From CAIYZT01 sp947461435 (GTDB lineage Bacteria; Pseudomonadota; Alphaproteobacteria; Rhodobacterales; Rhodobacteraceae): a DNA stretch of 64,000 nt. The position numbers and the translations under genes are program-made. Where the stretch lies: contig OZ260083.1 of NCBI GenBank assembly GCA_965284435.1, positions 2,790,001-2,854,000 of the forward strand. Reading direction: 5' to 3'. This document shows, one piece after another, positions 25,199 to 34,153 of this stretch (positions are counted from its first letter, which is position 1; every line of letters starts with the position of its first letter). The notes under the pieces were generated by a model that was not told the origin of the DNA, made no database searches, and was given only the letters and a program-made list of their open reading frames with translations.

Positions 25199-26497
25199 CT
25201 ATTCCGCTGCGGTGACGCTGGGATTGTTGGGATGGGTCGTCCAGTTGGCATACTCGCCCACCTTTCGGCCCGTGCGCGGGTCTGTCTGCCCCTTGGGCAT
25301 CTGAACCATGGTGATGCAATTATCGACAGGGCAGACGTTCACGCACAGATTGCAGGCGACACATTCGTCATCCATCACCGTGAACGTGCGGTCGGCCGAC
25401 ATGGCAATCGCCTGATGGCTGGTGTCCTCGCAGGCGGCAAAGCAGCGCCCGCATTTGATGCAATCATCCTGATTGATCTGCGCCTTGGTCACATAATTCA
25501 GGTTCAGATATTGCCAATCGGTCACATTGGGCACCGCGCGGCCCACCAGATCGGCCACCGACATCTCGCGCTCGTCCAGATACTGCGACAGACCCGAGAT
25601 CATTTCCTGCACGATCTTGAACCCATAGGTCATGGCTGCCGTGCACACCTGCACATTGCCCGCCCCCAGCGCCATGAACTCGGCCGCATCGCGCCAGGTC
25701 GTCACCCCGCCAATGCCCGAAATCGGCAGGCCGCGCGTGTCGGCGTTGCGGGCAATCTCTGCCACCATGTTCAGCGCAATCGGCTTTACCGCTGGCCCGC
25801 AATAGCCGCCATGCGTGCCCTTGCCGTCGATCATCGGTTCGGGGCTGAAGCTGTCCAGATTGACCGAGGTGATCGAATTGATCGTGTTGATCAGGCTGAC
25901 CGCATCGGCCCCGCCCCGCTTTGCCGCCTCGGCAGGTTTGCGAATGTCATTGATATTCGGCGTCAATTTCACGATACACGGCATGCGTGAGTGTTTTTTG
26001 ACCCACGCCGTCACCATCTCGATATATTCGGGCACCTGCCCCACGGCCGATCCCATGCCGCGTTCCGCCATGCCATGCGGACAGCCAAAGTTCAGCTCCA
26101 CCCCGTCCGCTTCGGTATCCTCGATGCGGCCCAGAATGTCTTTCCAGCTGTCTTCATCACAAGGCACCATCAGGCTGATCACCATGGCCCGGTCGCGCCA
26201 CTTGCGCTTGACCATCTTGATCTCGTCCAGATTGATCTGAAGCGGGCGGTCGGTGATCAACTCGATGTTGTTCAACCCCAAAAGCCGCCGATCCGCCCCC
26301 CAGATCGCGCCATAGCGCGGGCCCGAGACGTTCACCACCGGCGGCCCTTCGCTGCCCAGTGTTTTCCACACCACCCCGCCCCAGCCCGCCTCAAAGGCGC
26401 GCTCGACGTTATAGGCCTTGTCGGTGGGCGGGGCCGAGGCCAGCCAGAACGGGTTGGGCGATTTGATGCCAATGAAATCTGTTGTCAGGTTTGCCAT
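25199..26497 (-). CDS. preA: NAD-dependent dihydropyrimidine dehydrogenase subunit PreA
   Basis: A 432-residue flavin and iron-sulfur enzyme subunit that reduces uracil and thymine to dihydropyrimidines, the first step of the reductive pathway. Residues 1-320 are an FMN-binding dihydroorotate-dehydrogenase-like barrel (LGSEGPPVVNVSGPRYG; ELNFGCPHGMAERGMG). Residues about 335-400 hold two 4Fe-4S clusters (CIKCGRCFAACE and CVACNLCVNVCPVDNC). preT lies nine bases upstream on the same strand. The pair supplies the substrate for hydA, located 9 kb away. Confidence 0.95.
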   Translation of the reverse strand: MANLTTDFIGIKSPNPFWLASAPPTDKAYNVERAFEAGWGGVVWKTLGSEGPPVVNVSGPRYGAIWGADRRLLGLNNIELITDRPLQINLDEIKMVKRKWRDRAMVISLMVPCDEDSWKDILGRIEDTEADGVELNFGCPHGMAERGMGSAVGQVPEYIEMVTAWVKKHSRMPCIVKLTPNINDIRKPAEAAKRGGADAVSLINTINSITSVNLDSFSPEPMIDGKGTHGGYCGPAVKPIALNMVAEIARNADTRGLPISGIGGVTTWRDAAEFMALGAGNVQVCTAAMTYGFKIVQEMISGLSQYLDEREMSVADLVGRAVPNVTDWQYLNLNYVTKAQINQDDCIKCGRCFAACEDTSHQAIAMSADRTFTVMDDECVACNLCVNVCPVDNCITMVQMPKGQTDPRTGRKVGEYANWTTHPNNPSVTAAE

Positions 26498-26506
26498 GAT
26501 CCGCCC

Positions 26507-27913
26507 CTATCCCATCAAAGCCAGATGAATGTCTTCAGCCGCATCGCGCCCCTGCGCCACGGCAGTCACGGTCAGATCGTCTCCGCCCGTGGCACAGTCG
26601 CCCCCTGCCCAGACGCCCGCCAGATTGCTGCGCCCGGCCCCCGTGACGGCAATCTTGCCGCCGTCGATCTTCAGGGCCTCGGGCACGCCCGCCAAGGTTT
26701 GGCCAATCGCCTTGAAAACCTGATCGGCCTTCAAAGTAAAGGTCTCGCCCGTCGGCACCAGCCCCCCCGGGCCATCGGCCATATAGGCAAACTCCACCCC
26801 CGTCAGCGCCCCATTGCTCAACACCGCCTTGGGCGCGGCATGGGTCACAATCTTCACCCCAGCGCTGGTGGCATGGTCCTGTTCATACCCCGAGGCGCCC
26901 ATCCGGTCCTGACCGCGGCGATAGACGATGGTCACGTTTTGCGCGCCCAAAAGCTTGGATTGCACCGCGGCATCCACCGCCGTCATGCCGCCGCCAATCA
27001 CCACGACATCACGGCCGATCGGCAGTTTCGATTTGTCGGCCTGCTGGCGCAACTCGGCAATAAAATCCACCGCATCGCGCACCTCAGGGGCCTCTTCCCC
27101 CGGCACACGAAGCGCATTCACCCCTGCCAGCCCCATGCCCAAAAACACCGCGTCATAGCCTTTTTGCAACTCGGCCAGGGTCATATCGCGGCCCAAGGCC
27201 GCCCCCGTCTTCACGGTAATTCCGCCGATATTCAAAAGCCAGTCCACCTCACGCGCGGCCACGTCGCCGACCGCCTTGTAACTGGCAATGCCATATTCAT
27301 TCAGCCCCCCGGCCTTGGGGCGGGCATCATAAACCACCACCTCATGGCCATGCAGCGCCAATCGGTGCGCCGCCGACAGGCCCGCCGGGCCCGCGCCCAC
27401 AACCGCAACACGCCGCCCACTGGGCGCCGCCCGCGTGAAAGGATGCACCCCTTTGTCCATCAGCCGATCGGTGGCAAAGCGCTGCAACCGGCCAATTTCA
27501 ACCGGCTTGCCCTCGGCCACTTCGCGCACGCAGACCTCTTCGCACAGCGTTTCCGTCGGGCAGACCCGCGCGCACATTCCGCCCATGATGTTTTGCGCAA
27601 AAATCGTCTTGGCCGCCGCTTCGGGCGTTCCGGTCGCGATCTGCCGAATGAACAGCGGAATATCGATCGACGTCGGACACGCCGTCATGCAGGGCGCATC
27701 ATGGCAAAAATAGCACCGATCGGCCGCAACCTGCGCCTCATGCGCCTCCAACGGGGGCTGATGATCGGTGAAATGGCGCGCATAGGCCTCGGGGGCCAAA
27801 CGCTGCGCCACAACACCCGGCGTCATGGGTGTTTGCACGGTCTGGGCGGACTGCGGGGACTGGGTCAATCGAACCTCCTGACAGGATGGCCTTTGGCCGG
27901 TTTTTTCTGACAT
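26507..27913 (-). CDS. preT: Dihydropyrimidine dehydrogenase subunit PreT
   Basis: A 468-residue NAD- and FAD-binding subunit, homologous to the amino half of mammalian dihydropyrimidine dehydrogenase and to the glutamate synthase small subunit. The cysteines in CYFCHDAPCMTACPTSIDIP near residues 48-67 bind iron-sulfur clusters. FAD and NAD sites follow (VAVVGAGPAGLSAAHRLAL; VVVIGGGMTAVDAA). Electrons pass from NADH through PreT to PreA. The gene diverges from accB across about 175 AT-rich bases with a repeated TTTATCA element that could be regulatory. Confidence 0.95.
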   Translation of the reverse strand: MSEKTGQRPSCQEVRLTQSPQSAQTVQTPMTPGVVAQRLAPEAYARHFTDHQPPLEAHEAQVAADRCYFCHDAPCMTACPTSIDIPLFIRQIATGTPEAAAKTIFAQNIMGGMCARVCPTETLCEEVCVREVAEGKPVEIGRLQRFATDRLMDKGVHPFTRAAPSGRRVAVVGAGPAGLSAAHRLALHGHEVVVYDARPKAGGLNEYGIASYKAVGDVAAREVDWLLNIGGITVKTGAALGRDMTLAELQKGYDAVFLGMGLAGVNALRVPGEEAPEVRDAVDFIAELRQQADKSKLPIGRDVVVIGGGMTAVDAAVQSKLLGAQNVTIVYRRGQDRMGASGYEQDHATSAGVKIVTHAAPKAVLSNGALTGVEFAYMADGPGGLVPTGETFTLKADQVFKAIGQTLAGVPEALKIDGGKIAVTGAGRSNLAGVWAGGDCATGGDDLTVTAVAQGRDAAEDIHLALMG

Positions 27914-28088
27914 TCAGGCTGCCACAAGAGATTTTTTTTATCAAACGGTAAATTTTATCACCGCAAAAATACTCTGTGCGCCGTTCAAGGCCACAACTGG
28001 GCCTTTTTTCCCATGTCAGGCTGGCGTATACCACCCTATCAAAGGCGAGGGCCCCCCCCCGCCCCAAATGACGCCAACCGAGGACGGC

Positions 28089-28583
28089 ATGAGCAAAAAC
28101 ACAACTGATGCGGATGTGGCCTTCATCTCCGCCCTGGCAGAGCTTCTGAACAAGAACGGTCTGACGGAACTCTCCGTGAAACGCGACTATGGCCAAGACG
28201 ACAGTCTGGATGTGCGCGTGGTCAAACAGGCCCCCGTGGTGACGGTTCAGGCCGCAGCCCCCGTTCAACAGGTCTATGCGCCCGCCGCCGCCGCCCCTCA
28301 GGCCGCCGCAGCCACCGCCCCCGCCGCGCCCGAAGATCCCACCCAGCATCCGGGCTGTCTGACCTCGCCCATGGTGGGCACCTGCTATCTGTCGGCCGAA
28401 CCCGGATCAGCGCCCTTTGTCGCGCTCGGCTCTGCCGTGACCGAAGGCCAGACCGTGCTGATCATCGAAGCGATGAAAACCATGAATCACATTCCCGCCC
28501 ACAAGGCCGGGGTGATCAAGCGCATCTTGGTGACCGATGGCCACCCGGTGGAATTCGGCGCACCCTTGATGATTATCGAGTAA
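28089..28583 (+). CDS. accB: Acetyl-CoA carboxylase biotin carboxyl carrier protein
   Basis: A 164-residue protein with an amino helical domain (residues 1-50), an alanine/proline-rich flexible linker (about 60-95) and a biotinyl domain carrying the attachment motif IEAMKTMNHIPA near residues 127-138. It delivers carboxybiotin in the first step of fatty acid synthesis. The start at 28089 is preferred because GAGG lies five bases upstream. accC follows after four bases, forming the standard accBC operon. Confidence 0.95.
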   Translation: MSKNTTDADVAFISALAELLNKNGLTELSVKRDYGQDDSLDVRVVKQAPVVTVQAAAPVQQVYAPAAAAPQAAAATAPAAPEDPTQHPGCLTSPMVGTCYLSAEPGSAPFVALGSAVTEGQTVLIIEAMKTMNHIPAHKAGVIKRILVTDGHPVEFGAPLMIIE

Positions 28584-28587
28584 CCCC

Positions 28588-29937
28588 ATGTTCGACAAAA
28601 TCCTGATCGCCAACCGGGGCGAGATCGCCCTCCGTGTGGTCCGCGCCTGCCGCGAGATGGGGATCAAATCGGTCGCCGTGCACTCCACCGCAGACAGTGA
28701 CGCGATGCATGTGCGCATGGCTGACGAATCCGTCTGCATCGGCCCGCCTCCCTCGTCCGAAAGCTATCTGTCCAAGGCGGCAATCATTTCGGCCTGCGAA
28801 ATCACCGGCGCGCAGGCGGTTCACCCCGGCTATGGTTTCCTGTCCGAAAACGCCGCCTTTGCGCAGGCACTGGAAGATCACGGCATCACCTTCATCGGCC
28901 CCTCGGCCGAACATATCCGAATCATGGGTGACAAGATCACCGCCAAGGAAACCGCCAAAGACCTCGGGATTCCCGTGGTGCCCGGATCTGACGGGGGCGT
29001 GCCTGATTTTGAAACCGCCATCGGTGTTGCGGCCAAAATCGGCTTTCCGGTCATCATCAAGGCCACAGCAGGCGGCGGCGGCCGCGGCATGAAGGTTGCC
29101 AAGACGGCGGAAGAGCTTGAAATTGCCTTTCGCACGGCGCGCAGCGAATCCAAGGCCGCCTTCGGCAATGATGAAGTCTATATCGAAAAATACCTGCAAC
29201 GCCCACGCCACATCGAAATTCAGGTGTTCGGCGATGGCAAGGGCAACGCGGTGCATCTGGGGGAACGCGACTGCTCGTTGCAGCGCCGCCACCAAAAAGT
29301 CTTTGAAGAGGCGCCGGGCCCGGCCATCAACGCCAAACTGCGCGCCGAAATCGGTGCGGTTTGCGCCAAGGCCATGCAGAAGATCAAGTATATCGGCGCT
29401 GGCACAATCGAATTTCTGTATGAAGACGAACAGTTCTATTTCATCGAAATGAACACCCGCCTTCAGGTCGAACACCCGGTCACCGAAGCGATCTTTGGCG
29501 TCGATCTGGTGCGCGAACAAATCCGCGTGGCCTCGGGCCTGCCGATGTCCTTCACCCAAGAGGATCTGAAGATCACCGGCCACGCCATCGAAGTGCGCAT
29601 CAATGCCGAAAAGCTGCCGCTCTTCGCCCCGCGTCCGGGCAAGGTCACCCAGTTTCACGCGCCCGGCGGGCTGGGCGTGCGGATGGACTCGGCGATTTAT
29701 GACGGCTACCGCATCCCGCCCCATTACGACAGCCTGATCGGCAAACTCATCGTGCATGGCCGCGACCGCCCCGAGGCGCTGGCCCGCCTGAACCGCGCCC
29801 TGGGAGAGTTGATCATTGACGGGATCGACACCACGATCCCGCTGTTCGATGCCCTGTTGCAAGAGCCTGACATTCTATCGGGCGACTACAACATCCACTG
29901 GCTGGAAAAATGGCTGCTCAACAAGTTCGGTGCCTGA
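28588..29937 (+). CDS. accC: Acetyl-CoA carboxylase biotin carboxylase
   Basis: A 449-residue ATP-grasp enzyme that carboxylates the biotin of AccB. It opens with FDKILIANRGEIALRVVRAC. The glycine-rich ATP loop TAGGGGRGMKVA is near residue 165 and the catalytic segment NTRLQVEHPVTE near 290. Full length. It is cotranscribed with accB and followed after 35 bases by aat. Confidence 0.97.
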   Translation: MFDKILIANRGEIALRVVRACREMGIKSVAVHSTADSDAMHVRMADESVCIGPPPSSESYLSKAAIISACEITGAQAVHPGYGFLSENAAFAQALEDHGITFIGPSAEHIRIMGDKITAKETAKDLGIPVVPGSDGGVPDFETAIGVAAKIGFPVIIKATAGGGGRGMKVAKTAEELEIAFRTARSESKAAFGNDEVYIEKYLQRPRHIEIQVFGDGKGNAVHLGERDCSLQRRHQKVFEEAPGPAINAKLRAEIGAVCAKAMQKIKYIGAGTIEFLYEDEQFYFIEMNTRLQVEHPVTEAIFGVDLVREQIRVASGLPMSFTQEDLKITGHAIEVRINAEKLPLFAPRPGKVTQFHAPGGLGVRMDSAIYDGYRIPPHYDSLIGKLIVHGRDRPEALARLNRALGELIIDGIDTTIPLFDALLQEPDILSGDYNIHWLEKWLLNKFGA

Positions 29938-29972
29938 TGGGCCCGGCGCGCGTCTGATCCAAGGCGCGCGCT

Positions 29973-30653
29973 GTGGCTGACCCCGCCCTCACACCCGATC
30001 TGCTGCTGCGCGCCTATGCCATGGGCCTGTTTCCCATGGCTGAAACCGCGTCCTCCACGCAATTGCACTGGATCGATCCTACCCGTCGCGGGATTTTTCC
30101 GCTCGACTCCTTCCACATCTCCCGCTCTTTGCGCCGCCATCTGCTGACCGCCGATTACACCATCACGGTGAACAAGAATTTTGCAGGCGTCATGGCGGGC
30201 TGCGCCGCGCGGCCGGAAACCTGGATCAATGCCGAAATCCACGCCCTGTACACCGCCCTGCATCAGCGCGGTCAGGCCCATAGTCTGGAGGTGTGGCAAG
30301 ACGGCTGTCTGTCGGGCGGCGTTTACGGCGTTCAGATCGGTGCGGCCTTTTGCGGCGAATCCATGTTTTCGAACCGCACAAACGCGTCAAAAACCGCCCT
30401 TGCCTGGCTGATGCACCGCCTGCGTGCCGGGGGGTTCACACTGTTTGACACCCAGTTCCTGACGCCCCATCTGGCCAGTCTGGGGGCCGTCGAAATTCCA
30501 AGAGAGGCCTATCGCAAACGCCTCGCGCGGGCCATGACGGCAACCGCCGCCTTCGCGCCGGCCGGGTATTACCCCTCGCCCTCGGTCGTGGCATCGTCCA
30601 CTTCAGGGATCGATCCGTCCGGCAGCACGCAGCCCAAGACCCACACGTCATAA
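29973..30653 (+). CDS. aat: Leucyl/phenylalanyl-tRNA--protein transferase
   Basis: A 226-residue enzyme that adds leucine or phenylalanine to proteins with basic amino ends, marking them for ClpS-ClpAP degradation. Signatures are DLLLRAYAMGLFPMAE near the start, LEVWQDGCLSGGVYGVQIG near 105 and GESMFSNRTNASKTALAWL near 128. It starts with GTG. The last 28 codons overlap antisense with the convergent DUF2155 gene over 85 bases. This accBC-aat order is typical of Rhodobacteraceae. Confidence 0.95.
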   Translation: MADPALTPDLLLRAYAMGLFPMAETASSTQLHWIDPTRRGIFPLDSFHISRSLRRHLLTADYTITVNKNFAGVMAGCAARPETWINAEIHALYTALHQRGQAHSLEVWQDGCLSGGVYGVQIGAAFCGESMFSNRTNASKTALAWLMHRLRAGGFTLFDTQFLTPHLASLGAVEIPREAYRKRLARAMTATAAFAPAGYYPSPSVVASSTSGIDPSGSTQPKTHTS

Positions 30654-30973
30654 CGCGGATTGTCCAACGCCGACAGCGCCGGGCTTGACGCCAGCATCCA
30701 ACCGCTGAACACCGGATCGGTCACCGAACTGTCCGTGATCATCAGATGCATCCAGGAATCAGAGGCCGGGTTGTTCGATGGATACCGACATTCCAACAGC
30801 CCCACCGTTAACCGCCCCACCGTGACACTTTGGCCGCGCGACAAATCCAGATCGGTGATCTGACTGGTCAACTTGTCCAGAACCCGCACCCGCCCGCCGG
30901 GGGCCTCCACCGCCTCTTGGGCGGCGGCCATCCCCGCCAAAGCCAGCGCGAAAATACCCGCCAGCCGGATCAT
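30569..30973 (-). CDS. Exported DUF2155 protein
   Basis: A 134-residue protein with a signal peptide (MIRLAGIFALALAGMAAAQ), then a domain with VRVLDKLTSQITDLDLSRGQ and CRYPSNNPASDSWMHLMI, the DUF2155 pattern of alphaproteobacterial periplasmic proteins. Function unknown. It is last in an operon NDUFA12-mlaD-DUF2155 whose members overlap by one to four bases. Its 3' end overlaps aat on the opposite strand. Confidence 0.9.
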   Translation of the reverse strand: MIRLAGIFALALAGMAAAQEAVEAPGGRVRVLDKLTSQITDLDLSRGQSVTVGRLTVGLLECRYPSNNPASDSWMHLMITDSSVTDPVFSGWMLASSPALSALDNPRYDVWVLGCVLPDGSIPEVDDATTEGEG

Positions 30974-31437
30974 CAGGGCGTGCCCGACGGATCGCTGTTG
31001 GATCCCGAAACGAATTTCATCAACAACGACACCAAAGAGACCGATCCTTGCGTGTCTTCAATCTCTTGTCCGGGCTCCAGCATGGTAAACGACCCACCCG
31101 GCACCAATTCCACATAATTTCCGCCCAAAAGACCTTCTGACGAAATCAGAATGGCGGAATCGTCCGGCACCTGCACGGATGTATCGATCTCGATCACCGC
31201 ATCGGCAAAATAAGTCTCAGGGTTCAGTTTCAACGTGCTGATCTTGCCCACGGCCACCCCGGCCAGCCGCACGTCCGAGCCCACCGAAATTCCGTCAACC
31301 GACCGAAAAGACGCGGTCAGCGGGTACACCCCGGCATCTGTGCCCAGCCCGGCATCACGCCCGGCAAAGACCGCAAAGCCCAAACCGACGGCCAAAACCA
31401 CCGCACCTGCCAAAACCTCTAGCCGATCCTGCGCCAT
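30973..31437 (-). CDS. mlaD: MlaD-type MCE-domain lipid transport protein
   Basis: A 154-residue protein with one amino-terminal transmembrane helix (residues about 8-26) and one MCE domain (YPLTASFRSVDGISVGSDVR; VAVGKISTLKLN; LLGGNYVELVPGG). MlaD hexamers form a periplasmic channel for phospholipid traffic that keeps the outer membrane asymmetric. The usual mlaEFBC partners are absent here. The ATG overlaps the NDUFA12 stop by one base (TAATG) and its own stop overlaps the DUF2155 start. Confidence 0.92.
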   Translation of the reverse strand: MAQDRLEVLAGAVVLAVGLGFAVFAGRDAGLGTDAGVYPLTASFRSVDGISVGSDVRLAGVAVGKISTLKLNPETYFADAVIEIDTSVQVPDDSAILISSEGLLGGNYVELVPGGSFTMLEPGQEIEDTQGSVSLVSLLMKFVSGSNSDPSGTP

Positions 31438-31817
31438 TATTGCGGGGTCCACGCCTCGTAATCCGCACGCGCCGGTGCCGCAGCCCCCGCCTTGCGGATC
31501 GATCCGGGCGGCGCATAGGCAGCGGCCGATCCGGTCAGGTTTTCAACATGGCTGGCTTCCCAAGGCTTGTGGAGCAAGGGCGATTTGGTGGGCGGTTCAT
31601 TCCAGGTGAAATGCAGCCAGCCGTGCCAATCGGGCGACACGCGGCTTGCCTCGCTCTCGCCGTTAAAAATCACCCAGCGGCGTTTGCCATCCTTGGTCTG
31701 GTAAAAGATGTTGCCCTGCGCGTCCTCGCCCACCCGCTGGCCCCGGCGCCAGGTGTGCAACTGCGTGCCAATCGTCTGGCCATTCCACCATGTCAACAAG
31801 CGCAACAGAAAGTTCAT
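31437..31817 (-). CDS. NADH:ubiquinone oxidoreductase accessory subunit NDUFA12
   Basis: A 126-residue homologue of the mitochondrial complex I accessory subunit NDUFA12 (B17.2), recognised from TIGTQLHTWRRGQRVGED, GNIFYQTKDGKRRWVIFNGE and VSPDWHGWLHFTWNEPP. Alphaproteobacterial complex I contains this subunit, reflecting shared ancestry with mitochondria. It leads the operon with mlaD and the DUF2155 gene, a grouping conserved in the order. Confidence 0.95.
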   Translation of the reverse strand: MNFLLRLLTWWNGQTIGTQLHTWRRGQRVGEDAQGNIFYQTKDGKRRWVIFNGESEASRVSPDWHGWLHFTWNEPPTKSPLLHKPWEASHVENLTGSAAAYAPPGSIRKAGAAAPARADYEAWTPQ

Positions 31818-31981
31818 AACGGGCCTCCGCCGGGATTTCGCCCCTTATACCAGCGAGGGCGGCAAGGTCCAGTGCATGCACAAGAACGCGAACGGAATTC
31901 GGCCAAGCCGCGCTCTGCAACGCCGATAGGTTTGCAGGGCCGCGCGCTTAGTTTGCGCGGCAGGTCCGCGCAAACGCGAAA

Positions 31982-32003
31982 GGGCGGCCCAACCGGACCG
32001 CCC
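31982..32003 (-). terminator. Probable terminator of clpX
   Basis: An imperfect GC hairpin (GGGCGG pairing with CCGCCC, plus two further pairs around one mismatch) starts 22 bases beyond the clpX stop and is followed on the minus strand by TTTCGCGTTT. Confidence 0.65.
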
Positions 32004-32024
32004 CCTTGCAACACTATGCCCAGA

Positions 32025-33290
32025 TCACCCCGCCGCCGCAGGCTCTTTCTTCTTGGCTTCAGCGTGAACAATCAAAGGCTTGGCCCCATTGTTCACCGCT
32101 TCTTCATTCACCACGACCTCTTCGATCCCTTCAAGTCCGGGCAATTCGAACATGGTATCAAGCAGGATGTCTTCCATGATCGACCGCAACCCGCGCGCGC
32201 CCGTCTTGCGCTTGATCGCGCGCTTGGAAATCGCCGCCAAAGCATCGGTTGTAAAGGACAGCTTTACACCCTCGATCTCAAACAGCCGCTGGTATTGCTT
32301 GACCAAAGCGTTCTTCGGCTCGGTCAGGATCGTGATCAAGGCAGACTCGTCCAGATCATTCAACGTGGCGATCACAGGCAAACGGCCCACAAATTCCGGG
32401 ATCAGCCCGAACTTCAGCAAATCTTCGGGTTCCAGCTCTTGGAATACCTCGCCGACACCGCGCGCTTCGGGGTCTTTCACATCGGCACCAAACCCGATGC
32501 CCGACCCCTTGCCCCGCTGTGCGATGATCTTTTCCAGACCCGCAAAAGCGCCGCCGCAGATGAACAGGATGTTGGTCGTGTCCACCTGCAGGAATTCTTG
32601 CTGCGGATGCTTGCGCCCGCCCTGCGGCGGCACCGACGCAACCGTGCCTTCCATGATCTTCAGCAGCGCCTGCTGCACCCCCTCGCCCGACACATCGCGT
32701 GTGATCGACGGGTTGTCCGATTTGCGGGTGATCTTGTCGACTTCGTCAATATAAACGATGCCGCGCTGCGCCCGCTCGACGTTGTATTCCGACGCTTGCA
32801 GCAGTTTCAGGATGATGTTTTCCACATCCTCGCCGACATAGCCCGCTTCGGTCAGCGTGGTGGCATCGGCCATGGTGAACGGCACATCCAAAATCCGCGC
32901 CAGCGTCTGCGCCAGCAAGGTCTTGCCCGTTCCCGTCGGCCCGATCAGCAAAATGTTCGATTTGGCCAGTTCCACATCGGTTTTCGACGAATGGTTCAGC
33001 CGTTTGTAATGGTTGTGCACGGCCACCGACAACACGCGCTTGGCATGCATCTGGCCCACCACGTAATCGTCCAGCACCTTGCAAATCTCGCGCGGTGTGG
33101 GCACCCCATCCGAAGATTTCAGACCCGTGGTCTTGGTCTCTTCGCGGATGATGTCCATGCAAAGTTCGACGCATTCATCACAGATGAACACCGTCGGACC
33201 TGCGATCAGCTTGCGCACCTCGTGCTGGCTTTTGCCGCAGAACGAGCAATAAAGCGTATTTTTGCTGTCGCTTCCGGTATGACTTGCCAT
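32025..33290 (-). CDS. clpX: ATP-dependent Clp protease ATP-binding subunit ClpX
   Basis: A 421-residue AAA+ unfoldase. The amino zinc-binding domain has CSFCGKSQHE and CDECVELC, Walker A is GPTGTGKTLLAQ near residue 120, Walker B is IVYIDEVDKI near 183, and the IGF loop that docks onto ClpP is seen in GIGFGADV. The start at 33290 has GAGG six bases upstream; the longer frame lacks family similarity. clpP lies 111 bases upstream on the same strand, the standard order. Confidence 0.97.
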   Translation of the reverse strand: MASHTGSDSKNTLYCSFCGKSQHEVRKLIAGPTVFICDECVELCMDIIREETKTTGLKSSDGVPTPREICKVLDDYVVGQMHAKRVLSVAVHNHYKRLNHSSKTDVELAKSNILLIGPTGTGKTLLAQTLARILDVPFTMADATTLTEAGYVGEDVENIILKLLQASEYNVERAQRGIVYIDEVDKITRKSDNPSITRDVSGEGVQQALLKIMEGTVASVPPQGGRKHPQQEFLQVDTTNILFICGGAFAGLEKIIAQRGKGSGIGFGADVKDPEARGVGEVFQELEPEDLLKFGLIPEFVGRLPVIATLNDLDESALITILTEPKNALVKQYQRLFEIEGVKLSFTTDALAAISKRAIKRKTGARGLRSIMEDILLDTMFELPGLEGIEEVVVNEEAVNNGAKPLIVHAEAKKKEPAAAG

Positions 33291-33401
33291 TGGTATCCTC
33301 TGCGCTCGCCACTTAGGCGCTTGAAGGAAGTCTAGGCCATGGCCCGCGCCTCCACAATCTGAAATTGGCATCAGAGGTTGCCCCCTGATGCCGGATCCTT
33401 A

Positions 33402-34034
33402 TTACGACGCGCTGGCCGCTGATTTGTCGCGGGGCGCAACGATATCGTCGATCAAACCCCAAGCCTTCGCGTCTTCTGCCGACATGAAATTGTCCCGCTC
33501 CAACGCCAATTCAACTGCCGCCAGATCATTTCCGGTATGCTTCACGTAGATTTCGTTAAGACGGCGTTTCAGTTTTTCGGTTTCACGGGCGTGAATCAGA
33601 ATATCTGTCGCCTGACCCTGATAGCCGCCCGATGGCTGGTGAACCATGACGCGGCTGTTGGGCAGGCTAAAGCGCATCCCTGGCTCGCCCGCTGTCAACA
33701 GCAACGACCCCATGGACGCCGCCTGCCCGATGCACACGGTCGACACTTTGGGTTTGATGTATTGCATCGTGTCGTAAATCGACAATCCGCTGGTCACCAC
33801 ACCGCCCGGCGAGTTGATGTACATCGAAATTTCCTTGGAGGGATTCTCGGCCTCAAGGAACAAAAGCTGGGCCACGATGATCGTGGCCATCTCGTCATGC
33901 ACCGGGCCCGAGACGAAAATGATCCGCTCTTTGAGCATGCGCGAGAAAATATCATAGCGGATCGAACCGCGCGAATTGGTCTCTTCGACGGTCGGAATGA
34001 TGAAGTTCGTGAATTGGTCGATCGGATCTTTCAT
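33402..34034 (-). CDS. clpP: ATP-dependent Clp protease proteolytic subunit
   Basis: A 210-residue serine protease that assembles as two stacked heptamers and degrades substrates fed by ClpX. The catalytic serine is in CIGQAASMGSLLL, the histidine in VMVHQPSGGYQG and the aspartate in ERDNFMSAEDA. Normal length. It precedes clpX on the same strand. Confidence 0.97.
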   Translation of the reverse strand: MKDPIDQFTNFIIPTVEETNSRGSIRYDIFSRMLKERIIFVSGPVHDEMATIIVAQLLFLEAENPSKEISMYINSPGGVVTSGLSIYDTMQYIKPKVSTVCIGQAASMGSLLLTAGEPGMRFSLPNSRVMVHQPSGGYQGQATDILIHARETEKLKRRLNEIYVKHTGNDLAAVELALERDNFMSAEDAKAWGLIDDIVAPRDKSAASAS

Positions 34035-34153
34035 AGGAACCTGCCTGTTGCTTGGTCAAAGCTTTATCGCCGAATGCTTGCCAGAGTCTTAGTGCCGCGA
34101 TCCGGGGGCTGCAAGGGCAGGCGGCAAAGGTTTGATCGGCGGATCGGCGCCGA

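Noticed and set aside
24311..27910. Long plus-strand open frames opposite the LLM oxidoreductase, preA and preT
   Set aside because: They lie entirely over strongly supported genes and have the low-complexity H/R/P composition of shadow frames.
28573..29862. 429-codon frame antisense to accC
   Set aside because: Shadow of a highly conserved gene; no independent evidence.
31440..33335. 631-codon plus-strand frame across NDUFA12 and clpX
   Set aside because: Spans two conserved minus-strand genes and their gap; arginine/histidine-rich shadow.
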